64,000 bases of DNA, from the NCBI GenBank assembly GCA_050953505.1, contig JBMNMU010000001.1:1116001-1180000 (forward strand), written 5' to 3'. Source of the DNA: JBMNMU01 sp050953505 (GTDB taxonomy: Bacteria; Bacillota; Clostridia; Peptostreptococcales; Anaerovoracaceae). Shown in pieces: positions 53,805 to 63,000 of the stretch (position 1 is the first letter of the stretch; each line of letters opens with the position of its first letter). The translations under genes and the position numbers were made by a program. The notes below the pieces were generated by a model. That model was given only the letters and a program-made list of their open reading frames with translations. It searched no databases and was not told the DNA's origin.

Positions 53805-54635
53805 TTAATATAGCTTTTCAATCACTTCTTCTGTTACGCCTGCGTATGTGTGTTTCTCTTCAGGGAAAGCCCCAGATTTTACCTCAGCCTTAAATTCCTC
53901 TAGGCCTTTGATAATTTCCTGGGAAATATTCCTATACTGCTTGGCAAACTTAGGTACGAAGCTTTCAAACATACCCATCATGTCGTGGAATACGATACAC
54001 TGGCCGTCGGTATATCTACCCCCACCTACGCTGATAGTGGGAACCTTTACTTTTTCTGTAATAAGCTTTCCTAGAAGTTCCGGAACACATTCAAGAACCA
54101 TGGAAGACACTCCAGCAGCCTCTAGAGCGAGTGCATCCTCTAATACTTCTTTTGCAGAATCTCCTTTACCTTGAACCTTAAATCCTCCTAATTGAGAAAC
54201 TGTCTGAGGAGTCAATCCGATGTGCCCCATAACTGGAATACCTGCGTTGACGATGGCTCTTACTGTATCCGCCATATTTCTCCCGCCTTCCAGCTTTATG
54301 ATGTCACATCTTCCTTCCTTCATCAGCCTCGTCGCATTAGCAATTGCTTCTTCTTTAGTTCCGTTATAGGATCCGAAGGGCATATCGCCTATGATAAGGG
54401 GTGTGGGTGCCGCTTTCACAACGGGCTTAATGTGATAAATCATCTGATCCATGGTACATGCTACTGTAGAATCGTCTCCCAGCACTGTCATCATTAAAGA
54501 ATCCCCTACAAGGATTACTTCTATGCCGGCTTTTTCTACCATCAGTGCCGTGGGGTAATCATAGGCTGTTGTCATGCTGAATTTCTCGCCATTGTCCTTC
54601 ATTTCTTGTAATTTTGCTGATGTAATTTTTGCCAT
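53805..54635 (-). CDS. panB: 3-methyl-2-oxobutanoate hydroxymethyltransferase (PanB), divergent form
   Basis: A 276-residue TIM-barrel enzyme joining 2-ketoisovalerate with methylene-THF to make ketopantoate, or the reverse. Metal and catalytic residues are present: VGDSL (Asp45), GDMPFGSY (Asp84), IKLEGG (Lys114), GHIGLTPQ and LECVPE (Glu182). The normally invariant G-I-G-A-G loop reads SVGGGRYTDGQ (202-212), a clear departure. No panC or panD follows. AAAAGGAGG precedes ATG. The altered loop and setting argue for a specialised, perhaps catabolic, paralogue. Confidence 0.92.
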   Translation of the reverse strand: MAKITSAKLQEMKDNGEKFSMTTAYDYPTALMVEKAGIEVILVGDSLMMTVLGDDSTVACTMDQMIYHIKPVVKAAPTPLIIGDMPFGSYNGTKEEAIANATRLMKEGRCDIIKLEGGRNMADTVRAIVNAGIPVMGHIGLTPQTVSQLGGFKVQGKGDSAKEVLEDALALEAAGVSSMVLECVPELLGKLITEKVKVPTISVGGGRYTDGQCIVFHDMMGMFESFVPKFAKQYRNISQEIIKGLEEFKAEVKSGAFPEEKHTYAGVTEEVIEKLY

Positions 54636-54661
54636 GTTTTTTTCCTCCTTTTATAAAAATT

Positions 54662-55450
54662 TTAATCCGGTGAGCATCCTATCTGTCTCGATATGGATGC
54701 AGCTGCCTCTTTAATTAAAGTTGAAAACAACTCTTTATGGTGATCTTCCTTAAATCGATATTTGGGACAAGAGATACTTATAGCTGCAATAGGGATATTA
54801 TAGTGGTTGAATATTGGGGCAGCTATGCAGATCAAGCCAACCACATATTCTTCATCATCTATTGCATATCCATTATTCATGATTTCGTTTATGTTTTCTT
54901 CAAATTCATTTTTGCTTACAAAAGTATGTGGTGTATACCTTTCCAGATTTAAATTGTTGAGTATATTGTTTTTTTCCGGTTCAGGGGTAAATGCCAAAAT
55001 GACCTTTCCCATGCCAGTGCAGTGGATAGGAACTTTGGTGCCAATGCCTTGACCTACTTTGATAGGCGATTTGCTTTCGATCTTATCAATATAGATTATG
55101 TTACCATCCACCATCATTCCCACATTTACTGTCTCTCCAGTCTTATCCCAGATGTTTTTCATATAGGGCCTTGCTATTTTTTGAATACCTGTACGCTCTA
55201 ACACCCTATTTCCCATGGCTAAAAGTTTAATGCTGTTGGCGTATTTTTTATTGTCCTGGTTTTGAATCACGTAGCCTGCTTCTTTAATGGTGTTAACGAT
55301 TCGATGAACAGTTCCTTTATCCATGGAAAGCCTTTCACTAATCTCCCCTATACTAAGTTCACCTGCAGAATCTAACTCATCCATAACTAAAAAAGCCTTT
55401 AACACTGATTTTACGTGGTTTGATCCGGTGGATTCTTTAGCTTTAGCCAA
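54662..55450 (-). CDS. IclR-family transcriptional regulator
   Basis: A 262-residue regulator: an N-terminal winged helix (residues 12-75, with LSIGEISERLSMDKGTVHRIV) and the C-terminal IclR effector domain (NVGMMVDGNIIYIDKIES, GTKVPIHCTGMGK, GYAIDDEEYVVGLICIAAPIF and AAISISCP). It lies inside the operon between folD and panB and so is likely an autoregulator. Overlapping palindromes just downstream of the fhs promoter are candidate operators. The TTG start follows AGGAG by about 10 bases. Confidence 0.92.
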   Translation of the reverse strand: MAKAKESTGSNHVKSVLKAFLVMDELDSAGELSIGEISERLSMDKGTVHRIVNTIKEAGYVIQNQDNKKYANSIKLLAMGNRVLERTGIQKIARPYMKNIWDKTGETVNVGMMVDGNIIYIDKIESKSPIKVGQGIGTKVPIHCTGMGKVILAFTPEPEKNNILNNLNLERYTPHTFVSKNEFEENINEIMNNGYAIDDEEYVVGLICIAAPIFNHYNIPIAAISISCPKYRFKEDHHKELFSTLIKEAAASISRQIGCSPD

Positions 55451-55506
55451 GTTATATCACTCCTATCCATTAAATCCTTTGTTTAGGGATGAATTGTTGT
55501 CTCAGC

Positions 55507-56352
55507 TTACTCATTTTGCATATTCATAGCTTGTATGACATGTTTTAATAGTATCATTGAGGTAACAGTGCCTACACCACCAGGAACTGGTGTAATGGCT
55601 GCTACACATTGAGAAACCCTTTCAAAGTCCACATCTCCGCACATTTTATTATCTTCAAAATTGATTCCTACATCGATAACTGTGCTATCCTTTGTAAAAT
55701 ATTCAGTTCCGAAATATTTAGCCTTTCCCACTCCTGAAACTACTATATCCGCGTCAGCAGTCACCTTTTCCAAATTCTTTGTTTTTGAGTGGCAGATTGT
55801 AACGGTGGCATTTTCAGAAAGCAGCAGCATTGAAAGAGGCTTACCTAAAACCATACTCCTATTGACAATAGCAATTTTTTTCCCTTTTAAGTCATAGTCA
55901 TAGTACTTTAGGATTTCAACAACTGCTTCTGGTGTGCAGGGTGCAATACCACTTGAATCCCCCTGAAAAACCTTTTGCATGTTAATAGGATTCATACAAT
56001 CGATATCCTTAAGGGGACTAATGGTGTTACAAATGGCATCAGAATCTAAATGTGCTGGTAGAGGTCTAAAAATTAATATCCCGTGGACTTCAGTATCATT
56101 ATTTAGTTGATTAACAATATTTATTAAGTTTACGGTATCTACATTATGGTCAACTTCCACGACTTTTGTTTCAATACCTACCTCATTGCAGTTTTTTAAA
56201 ACTCTTGCTTCATAGGCAATATCATCTGCCCTGTCTCCAACCCTTATGATCGCAAGCTGCGGCAGGTTTTTACCTTCTTTTTTACATTGTTCCACGGCAG
56301 CAATTATTTCTTTTTTTATTTGATCCGCTACTGGTTTTCCCTTTAGCAACAT
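55507..56352 (-). CDS. folD: FolD-like methylene-THF dehydrogenase lacking the cyclohydrolase lysine
   Basis: A 281-residue FolD. The C-terminal Rossmann part is normal (VNRSMVLGKPLSMLL, TICHSKT, GVGKAKYF, DVGIN and the signature TPVPGGVGTVTSMIL). In the N-terminal catalytic site the Tyr is kept (Tyr47) but the Lys four residues later, needed for cyclohydrolase activity, is Val51 (YEARVLKNC), and the Gln of the QLPLP motif is Phe95 (IFRPLP). KDVDG reads KDIDC. So it is predicted to act as dehydrogenase only. It overlaps fchA, which supplies a cyclohydrolase. GGAGC precedes ATG. Confidence 0.9.
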   Translation of the reverse strand: MLLKGKPVADQIKKEIIAAVEQCKKEGKNLPQLAIIRVGDRADDIAYEARVLKNCNEVGIETKVVEVDHNVDTVNLINIVNQLNNDTEVHGILIFRPLPAHLDSDAICNTISPLKDIDCMNPINMQKVFQGDSSGIAPCTPEAVVEILKYYDYDLKGKKIAIVNRSMVLGKPLSMLLLSENATVTICHSKTKNLEKVTADADIVVSGVGKAKYFGTEYFTKDSTVIDVGINFEDNKMCGDVDFERVSQCVAAITPVPGGVGTVTSMILLKHVIQAMNMQNE

Positions 56353-56969
56353 ATAAGCTCCTCCACATATTTGTAAACTTTGTCTGCAAGCTGAAGTCCT
56401 TCTTCTTCAATTTCTTGTATCCTTCGGCCATATTCTTCCTTCAGCTTTTGATTTGTCATCATTTTTAGATTAATAAGAACACTAAGCTTAGCACCTTGGA
56501 GGGCAGCTTTACAAAAACTTACACCTACACCTGCATCGCTGATGACTAGCCTACTCCCAATTTTGGAATACTCATCTAAAATTTTTATACATTTTAAAGC
56601 ACACTCTGCTATTTCCATAGGTGCCAAGGTTGCATTAATTAATGCTTCTTGCAAGATTTTTTCTTTATAAAGCCTTTCTTCTTCTGTTTCTTTGGGTAAT
56701 CCATAAGCTTTAGATAATGGCTCAAAGGCTTCTGCGTCTTTTAAAACAAGACTATTAAGAGTTTGAGATAGAACCTTTGATTCATTTAAAAGCCGTTGAA
56801 TATCTTCTTCAACATCAACATACTTCTTTTTTCCTGTAGTCAAGTTACCTACCATGCTTCCAAGAGCAATGCCCAAGGAAGCCACTAGGGCTGATGCTCC
56901 TCCACCGCCAGGCACCGGTTCTTTGGATGCCAGTGATTCAATAAATTCTATACAAGTTTTCTCTAGCAT
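56343..56969 (-). CDS. fchA: Methenyl-THF cyclohydrolase (FchA/FTCD_C family)
   Basis: A 208-residue all-helical protein of the cyclodeaminase/cyclohydrolase family. The N-terminal motif F-I-E-S-L-A-S-K-E-P-V-P-G-G-G-G-A-S-A-L plus MVGNLTTGKKKY is diagnostic. Stand-alone forms in clostridia hydrolyse 5,10-methenyl-THF to 10-formyl-THF. It lies between fhs (8 bases) and folD (10-base overlap) and would complement the loss of cyclohydrolase residues in that FolD. Confidence 0.92.
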   Translation of the reverse strand: MLEKTCIEFIESLASKEPVPGGGGASALVASLGIALGSMVGNLTTGKKKYVDVEEDIQRLLNESKVLSQTLNSLVLKDAEAFEPLSKAYGLPKETEEERLYKEKILQEALINATLAPMEIAECALKCIKILDEYSKIGSRLVISDAGVGVSFCKAALQGAKLSVLINLKMMTNQKLKEEYGRRIQEIEEEGLQLADKVYKYVEELICC

Positions 56970-56977
56970 TGTTCCTC

Positions 56978-58657
56978 CTAAAATAAGCCCGAAATTATTC
57001 CAGTACTATCCACGTCAATTTTTTCAGCAGCAGGCGCTTTAGGAAGGCCTGGCATTGTCATAATATTCCCTGTTATAGCCACAATAAATCCTGCTCCAAC
57101 TGAAGGCTTTATATTTCTAACAGAAATCTTGAAGTTGTTAGGCCTGCCTAGTTTTTGGGGATCATCACTTAATGAATATTGAGTCTTTGCCATACAAACT
57201 GGCAAATGTCCATATCCTAAATTCTCTAATTCATCAATTTGTTTTCTGGTATTTCCAAGGAAATCTACACCATCTGCGCCGTAAACCTTTTTTGCAATGG
57301 TTTCAATCTTTTCACTAATAGAAAGCTTTTCATCATAAGCAAATCGGAAATTGTTCTCTCCCTTTTCTATAATCTCAATAACTTCTTTTGCAAGCTCTAC
57401 TCCACCAGAGCCACCTTTAGCCCATACTTCGGAGAGGATGGCGTTGACGTTTAACTCCTTACATCGATCTTTAATATAGGAAAGTTCTGCCTCCGTATCC
57501 GTAGGGAAGCGATTAATGGCCACAACAGCGGGCAATCCGAATACCTCTGTGACGTTTTCTACATGCTTAAGGAGATTTTCTATTCCCTTGCCTAAAGCTT
57601 CAATATTTTCTTTTCCTAATTCTGCCTTATCTACTCCTCCATGGAGCTTTAGTGCCCTAGCCGTAGCTACAATGACCACTGCATTTGGCTTCAAGCCACT
57701 TAACCTGCATTTAATATCTAAGAATTTCTCCGCTCCAAGATCCGCACCGAATCCTGCCTCAGTTACTACATATTCTCCCAGCTTCATTGCAACTTTCGTC
57801 GCCATAATACTGTTACATCCATGGGCAATATTTGCAAAAGGACCTCCATGTACAAAAGCAGGAGTATGCTCTAGGGTTTGCACAAGGTTTGGCTTCAATG
57901 CATCCTTCAGTAAGGCTGCTACTGCCCCTTGACATTTCAAATCCCCTACAGTTACAGGTTTACTATCAAAGTCGTAAGCCACGATAATCCTTGCTACCTT
58001 TTCTTTCAATTCAGTTAAATTGTTAGAAAGGCATAGGATAGCCATAATTTCTGAAGCAACGGTAATATCGAAACCATCTTCCCTTGGCGTACCATTTGCT
58101 TTTCCACCTAGCCCATTGACTATGAACCTAAGCTGTCTATCGTTCATATCTAATACTCTCTTCCAGATAATTCTCCTTACATCTACACCAAGGTTATTCC
58201 CTTGCTGAATGTGGTTGTCTAGAAGAGCTGCTATCAGATTGTTGGCAGTGGTTATGGCATGGATATCCCCTGTAAAATGTAGGTTAATATCCTCCATGGG
58301 AACAACTTGTGCATAGCCACCCCCTGCTGCACCGCCCTTTACACCAAAAACAGGTCCCAATGAAGGCTCTCGAATAGCTATGATAGCCTTTTTTCCAAGC
58401 TTGCTTAATGCATCTCCAAGGCCTACTGTGGTAGTGGTCTTACCTTCTCCTGCTGCTGTTGGATTAATAGCTGTCACAAGTATTAATTTACCGTTTTCCT
58501 TATCTTTGTACTCATCGAGTATGTTATAATCTACTTTAGCTTTATATTTCCCATAAGCCTCTAAAAACCTTTCATCAATAGACAGTCTTTCTGCAATTTC
58601 GCTAATAAGCTGAGGTTTTGCTTCTTGAGCTATTTCAATATCACTTTTTAGGCTCAT
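56978..58657 (-). CDS. fhs: Formate-tetrahydrofolate ligase
   Basis: A 559-residue enzyme of usual length that interconverts formate + ATP + THF with 10-formyl-THF. Visible motifs are the P-loop-like TAAGEGKTTTTVGLGDAL (near 67-85), EPSLGPVFGVKGGAAGGGYAQV (nearby, residues 96-117), FTGDIHAI and the C-terminal GNIMTMPGLPKAPAAE. In fermenting clostridia it can run towards formate and ATP. First gene of the long operon; GGAGG lies 8 bases before ATG 58657, and a promoter with operators precedes it. Confidence 0.96.
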   Translation of the reverse strand: MSLKSDIEIAQEAKPQLISEIAERLSIDERFLEAYGKYKAKVDYNILDEYKDKENGKLILVTAINPTAAGEGKTTTTVGLGDALSKLGKKAIIAIREPSLGPVFGVKGGAAGGGYAQVVPMEDINLHFTGDIHAITTANNLIAALLDNHIQQGNNLGVDVRRIIWKRVLDMNDRQLRFIVNGLGGKANGTPREDGFDITVASEIMAILCLSNNLTELKEKVARIIVAYDFDSKPVTVGDLKCQGAVAALLKDALKPNLVQTLEHTPAFVHGGPFANIAHGCNSIMATKVAMKLGEYVVTEAGFGADLGAEKFLDIKCRLSGLKPNAVVIVATARALKLHGGVDKAELGKENIEALGKGIENLLKHVENVTEVFGLPAVVAINRFPTDTEAELSYIKDRCKELNVNAILSEVWAKGGSGGVELAKEVIEIIEKGENNFRFAYDEKLSISEKIETIAKKVYGADGVDFLGNTRKQIDELENLGYGHLPVCMAKTQYSLSDDPQKLGRPNNFKISVRNIKPSVGAGFIVAITGNIMTMPGLPKAPAAEKIDVDSTGIISGLF

Positions 58658-58717
58658 TTTGTAATCCTCCGTTGTTTAACATATTTTCTGCGTGTTGACT
58701 TAGAATGTCATGTAGTC

Positions 58718-58744
58718 TGTTTCGCAATACGAAACATCGTTTCG
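58718..58744. promoter_or_regulatory. Overlapping operator palindromes before fhs
   Basis: Two palindromes share a half-site: TGTTTCG-N5-CGAAACA at 58718-58736 and CGAAAC-ATC-GTTTCG at 58730-58744. They lie downstream of the -10 box, where a bound repressor would block transcription. The IclR protein of the operon is the obvious candidate. Confidence 0.65.
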
Positions 58745-58763
58745 AATTCTTATTAGTATAGAT

Positions 58764-58792
58764 ATTCTACCCCGTTCTAATGCATATTTCAA
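58764..58792 (-). promoter_or_regulatory. Promoter of the fhs operon
   Basis: On the minus strand TTGAAA (58787-58792), a 17-base spacer and TAGAAT (58764-58769); start expected near 58757, leaving a leader of about 100 bases containing the operators. Confidence 0.7.
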
Positions 58793-58875
58793 GATAAATG
58801 TCTGATTTTTTAGAATATGGATGGAATTTTGTACAAGGTAGTGGCAGAGTGTATAAAAATAGTATTACATTTATC

Positions 58876-58917
58876 AAAAAAAAGAATGCACCGGAAATGA
58901 AAACATTCCCGGTGCAT
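58876..58917 (-). terminator. Strong terminator upstream of fhs
   Basis: A 12-bp stem starting TGCACCGG with a short A-rich loop is followed on the minus strand by TTCTTTTTTTT. It backs up the terminator of the RNA gene and insulates the fhs promoter. The stretch 58793-58875 shows nothing else. Confidence 0.8.
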
Positions 58918-59127
58918 AAAAAAATCCCGACATGTCGTCAGGCTCATAATTCAGACCCTATCGTAGATAGGGGGGTACTCTATTCCTGCTTCTGCCTTCC
59001 TCTCAAAGGAGGCTTGGCATAGGCAAATCGAAAACACGAGTTCCCAAGGTCAAAATGTAGGTTGAATTATAAATACCTTAACGATCACTTCAGGATTATT
59101 TTCAAATTTTCTTTCAGTCGAAATTCT
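58918..59127 (-). ncRNA. Structured RNA, 6S RNA-like
   Basis: A roughly 210-base independent transcript is inferred from a promoter upstream and a terminator (CCTGAC/GTCGGG stem plus T7 at 58918-58942). The fold has a closing stem ATAATTCA/TGAATTAT (perfect, 59063-59070 with 58946-58953), an open central region, a small CCCTATC/GATAGGG hairpin on the 3' side (58956-58972), an upper stem GGGAACTC/GAGTACCC (7 of 8) and an apical GCCTCCT/AGGAAGGC hairpin. This is the architecture of 6S RNA, which mimics an open promoter and holds sigma-A RNA polymerase. The primary sequence was not matched to a known 6S; a cis-acting leader is less likely because two terminators and a new promoter precede fhs. 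Confidence 0.5.
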
Positions 59128-59133
59128 AGTAAT

Positions 59134-59161
59134 AGTATAACATAATTTTAGTTTTTTACAA
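59134..59161 (-). promoter_or_regulatory. Promoter of the 6S-like RNA
   Basis: On the minus strand TTGTAA (59156-59161), a 16-base spacer and TATACT (59134-59139), with start near 59127. Confidence 0.65.
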
Positions 59162-59209
59162 ATGTAATTATTTACAATTAGTAATAAATTTCGTTTAATG
59201 AAAAGGTTA

Positions 59210-59935
59210 TTACTCGCTCAAATCAAAGCTACAGTTGTGGTACACCCTTTGAACATCATCATTATCTTCTAGCATTTCAATCATTTTTTTCAAATTTTTA
59301 ATATCCTCTTCATCTGTAGGTGTAGATTCCATAGATGGAACATATTCGATATCCGCTTCTACTAACTCATAACCAGCAGCCTTTAATTCCTCTGAAACAG
59401 CATTAAAGTCTTCTGGTGAGGTTTGAATCTCGTAGGCATCCTCATGATTTATGATATCATCCGCTCCCGCTTCCAGAGCCTTTTCCATCAATGCTTCCTC
59501 GTCAACAGAATCAGTCTTTTCTATTATGATGATTCCTTTTCTTTCAAACATATAAGAGACACAACCAGGAACGCCTAGGTTACCACCATATTTATCAAAT
59601 GCATGCTTCATGGCCGCAGTAGTTCTGTTTCTATTATCTGTCAGTATATCGACAATAACAGCTACTCCACCAGCACCGTATCCCTCAAAGCTGCCTGGTT
59701 CATATGATTCCCCTGCTAGCTCACCGGTCCCTTTCTTTATAGCTCTATTAATATTGTCATTGGGCATATTAATCCCTTTTGCTTTATCAATGGCATGCTT
59801 CAAAGCTATATTATATTCAGGATCCCCACCAGCTTTTGCCGCAACTGTTATTGCTCTTGCATATTTTGTAAAGATCTGTGCTCTCTTTGCATCTTGAGCC
59901 GCTTTTCTATTTGCTATTGTTCCATGCCTACCCAT
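59210..59935 (-). CDS. yebC: YebC/PmpR-family protein
   Basis: A 241-residue member of the YebC/TACO1 family, recognised by the N-terminal MGRHGTIANRKAAQDAKRAQ and GGDPEYNIALKHAIDKAK, and the central NDNINRAIKKGTGE and YEGYGAGGVAVIVD-like block (here FEGYGAGGVAVIVDILTDN). Proteins of this family act as translation factors that ease ribosome stalling at proline stretches, or as regulators of DNA-linked processes. The usual HSKW of the N-terminus is HGTI here, as in one firmicute subgroup. ATG 59935 has GGAGGAA upstream; a TTG at 59950 overlaps that site. Confidence 0.93.
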   Translation of the reverse strand: MGRHGTIANRKAAQDAKRAQIFTKYARAITVAAKAGGDPEYNIALKHAIDKAKGINMPNDNINRAIKKGTGELAGESYEPGSFEGYGAGGVAVIVDILTDNRNRTTAAMKHAFDKYGGNLGVPGCVSYMFERKGIIIIEKTDSVDEEALMEKALEAGADDIINHEDAYEIQTSPEDFNAVSEELKAAGYELVEADIEYVPSMESTPTDEEDIKNLKKMIEMLEDNDDVQRVYHNCSFDLSE

Positions 59936-59962
59936 ACACCATTCCTCCAAATTTTATGTATT

Positions 59963-59992
59963 TACCGGCGGTAGGTATGTCCTCCGCCGGTA
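59963..59992. terminator. Hairpin between the activase gene and yebC
   Basis: A 9-bp TACCGGCGG/CCGCCGGTA stem with a 12-base loop, 45 bases past the activase stop. No U-tract follows, so termination would be partial. Confidence 0.5.
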
Positions 59993-60036
59993 GTTCTGTA
60001 TCATTCACCACCACTACATGGTAAGCGTCTTAAGAA

Positions 60037-63000
60037 TTATAAATTTGCTGCTTCTTCTAGGTCATCCAGTAAAGCTTTGTCTTTGATACCCTTATCTACA
60101 ACTTCATAATTATTTTCTGTTTTTTTATCTATGCCTTCAATAACCTCTACCTTATCCATACTCTCTGCTTTGGTTATCTTTTTAAATTGGTTGCTTTTCT
60201 CTAGATTTTTATGGGCCGTGGCCATCATCAGCTTAATTCTGTTCAGCTGATTTACATTACTAGCTCCTGGATCATAATCTATTGCAGCGATGTTTGCCAA
60301 TGGGTTGTATTTTCTCAAAGCCTTTAACATGCCTTTTCCGGTTACATGGTTTGGTAAGCAGGCAAATGGCTGCAAACAAACAATGTTTTCGGCCCCGTCA
60401 TCGATAAGCTCTGCCATTTCCCCAGTAAGTAACCAGCCTTCGCCATATTGGTTACCTAAAGACAGGATTTTTGTTGCAGTCTTTGCAATATCCTCAATAT
60501 AATGAGGTTCTGTAAAGCGCTTGCTGTTTCTCAAAGCCTCTCTTGCAGGAGCCCTGAATTTTTCAATAACCTTAATAGCTATATTATTCGCAAACATCTG
60601 CTTATAGGTGCCTGACATCTTTTCATAATTAAAGGTCTTACTATACATTCCATAGAGGAAAAAGTCAATCAAGTCAAGCACAACAGCTTCGCCGCCTTCT
60701 TGCTCAATAATACCTACTATATCATTATTTGCCGTAGGATGGTATTTCACAAGGATTTCTCCTACAACACCAACCTTTGGTTTTTTCATACCCTCATGAA
60801 TCGGCAGCTCATCAAAATCTTTGACAATTTCTTTAAGATATTCCTTATATAGCCGTAGGCCTCCCTTTTCTATGTTTTGTTTAACCTTTTCAGCCCAATA
60901 TCTATAAAGTTCATTGGCAGAGCCCGGCGTTTTTTCGTAAGGCCTGGTAGCATGTAATACACGCATCAGCACATCACCATAAACTCCTGCCATTAAGACA
61001 CGTTTCACCATAGGAGGAGTAATAGAAAATCCAGGGTTAGATTCCAAACCAGATAAATTTACTGAAACTACAGGAACCTGCTCCATTTCTAGGTCCTTCA
61101 ATGCTTTTCGTAAAAGACCTACATAGTTACTCGCTCTACAACCACCACCGGTTTGGGACATGAATATAGCTGTTTTATCAACGTCATATTCACCTGATTT
61201 TAGTGCTGCAATTACCTGACCCAAAGCAACGATAGTAGGATAGCAAGCATCATTATTTATATACCTTAGGCCTTCTTCAACAGCGTGGCTATCCACAGAT
61301 GGAAGCAATACTACATTATATCCGCTATGCTTCAGTGCAGTTTCGATGAATTCGAAGTGGATGGGTGCCATTTGAGGCATCAATATAGTATAATCCTTCT
61401 TCATCTTCTTTGTGAACAGCTTTCTTTCATAGGGTTCCTCAAAGGTTCTAGGTTTTACTTTGTTTCTTTCCCTCTCCTCCATAGCGGCTTTCAACGATCT
61501 GATTCTAATCTTGGCAGCCCCTAGGTTTGAGCCTTCATCTATTTTTAATACAGTATATAGTTTATTTTTGTTCTCAAGGATCTCTTGTACCTGATCTGTT
61601 GTCACTGCATCTAGACCGCATCCGAAAGAATTCAGCTGAACCAACTCAATGTCATCATTTCGCCCTGCTACCTCAGCAGCTTTATAAAGCCTTGAGTGAT
61701 ACATCCACTGGTCCAGTGATCTAATTGGTCTTACCATGTGTACAAGATGAGCTACAGAATCCTCAGTTAGAACAGCTAAATCAAAGGAATTAATCAAATT
61801 GTCAATTCCATGATTAATTTCTGGGTCTAAATGATAAGGTCGCCCTGCTAAGATAACTGCTTTTTTATTGTTATCCTTGATGTATTTTATCGTATAAGCA
61901 CCCTGCTTCTTCATGTCATCCTTAAACCGCTTATCTTCTTGTCTGCCTTCTTTCACAGCATTGGCAACTTCACTAAATTTAATATGCAAAGGCTTCAGCA
62001 ACGAGGATAGCTGTTTGATTAAACGCTCATCATTATCGTAAGGCAAAAACGGAGAACTGAATTTCACGTCATTCTCTTCAAGAATTTCATCCATATTGTT
62101 TGCAATAACCTCGGGGTAAGTAGCTACAATAGGGCAGTTGTAATGATTTGGTGCGGTTTCATCTTCTTTTAATTCATAGTTAATGCAAGGATAAAAAATC
62201 CATTTTACCCCATGATCAACAAGCCATTTAATGTGGCCGTGTACCAGCTTTGCAGGATAACATATTGTATCCGAGGATATGGTCTCCATACCCATCTGGT
62301 AGATTTCTTTGGAAGACGGTGGCGATAAAACCACGCGGAATCCCAAAGAAGTGAAAAACGTAAACCAGAAGGGATAGTTTTCATACATATTCATTACCCT
62401 TGGAATTCCAATAGTTCCTCTATATGCTGATGCTTCCTCCAAAGGCTTATAGGAAAACAACCTTTTTGTTTTATAAGCATATAAATTGGGCAAATCTGAG
62501 TTCTTTTTTTCACGCCCAGCACCTTTTTCACAGCGATTACCTGTAATAAACCTTGCTCCGTCGTTAAATGTACTAACTGTAAGAAGACAACTATTTTCAC
62601 AACGCTTACACCTGGTGTGTATGTTTTCAACGGTAAAGCAATCCATCTCCTCTAGTTTAATAATGGAAGATTCCGTGTCTTCTAAATAGTTTTCTCGGGC
62701 AATAAGAGCTGAGCCAAAGGCCCCCATAATACCAGAAATATCTGGCCTGATGACCTCTTTACCTAATACCTTCTCTAAGCTTCTTAGCACTGCTTCATTC
62801 ATGAAGGTTCCGCCTTGAACGACAACGTTTTCCCCTGCTTCATCTGGGTTACGAAGCTTGATTACCTTGTAAATTGCATTCTTTATCACGGAATAGGAAA
62901 GTCCTGCAGAAATATCCCCAATGGTTGCACCCTCTTTTTGTGCCTGCTTCACCATGGAGTTCATAAATACAGTACATCTTGTTCCTAAGTCTACAGGTGC

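Noticed and set aside
58798..59022. 74-residue plus-strand open frame
   Set aside because: It runs through the terminator and the structured RNA, lacks a ribosome site and has no recognisable protein features.
58658..59127. ZTP (pfl) or THF riboswitch controlling fhs
   Set aside because: The operon content would suit one, but the conserved cores of those motifs are not visible, and a terminator plus a fresh promoter lie between the structured RNA and fhs.
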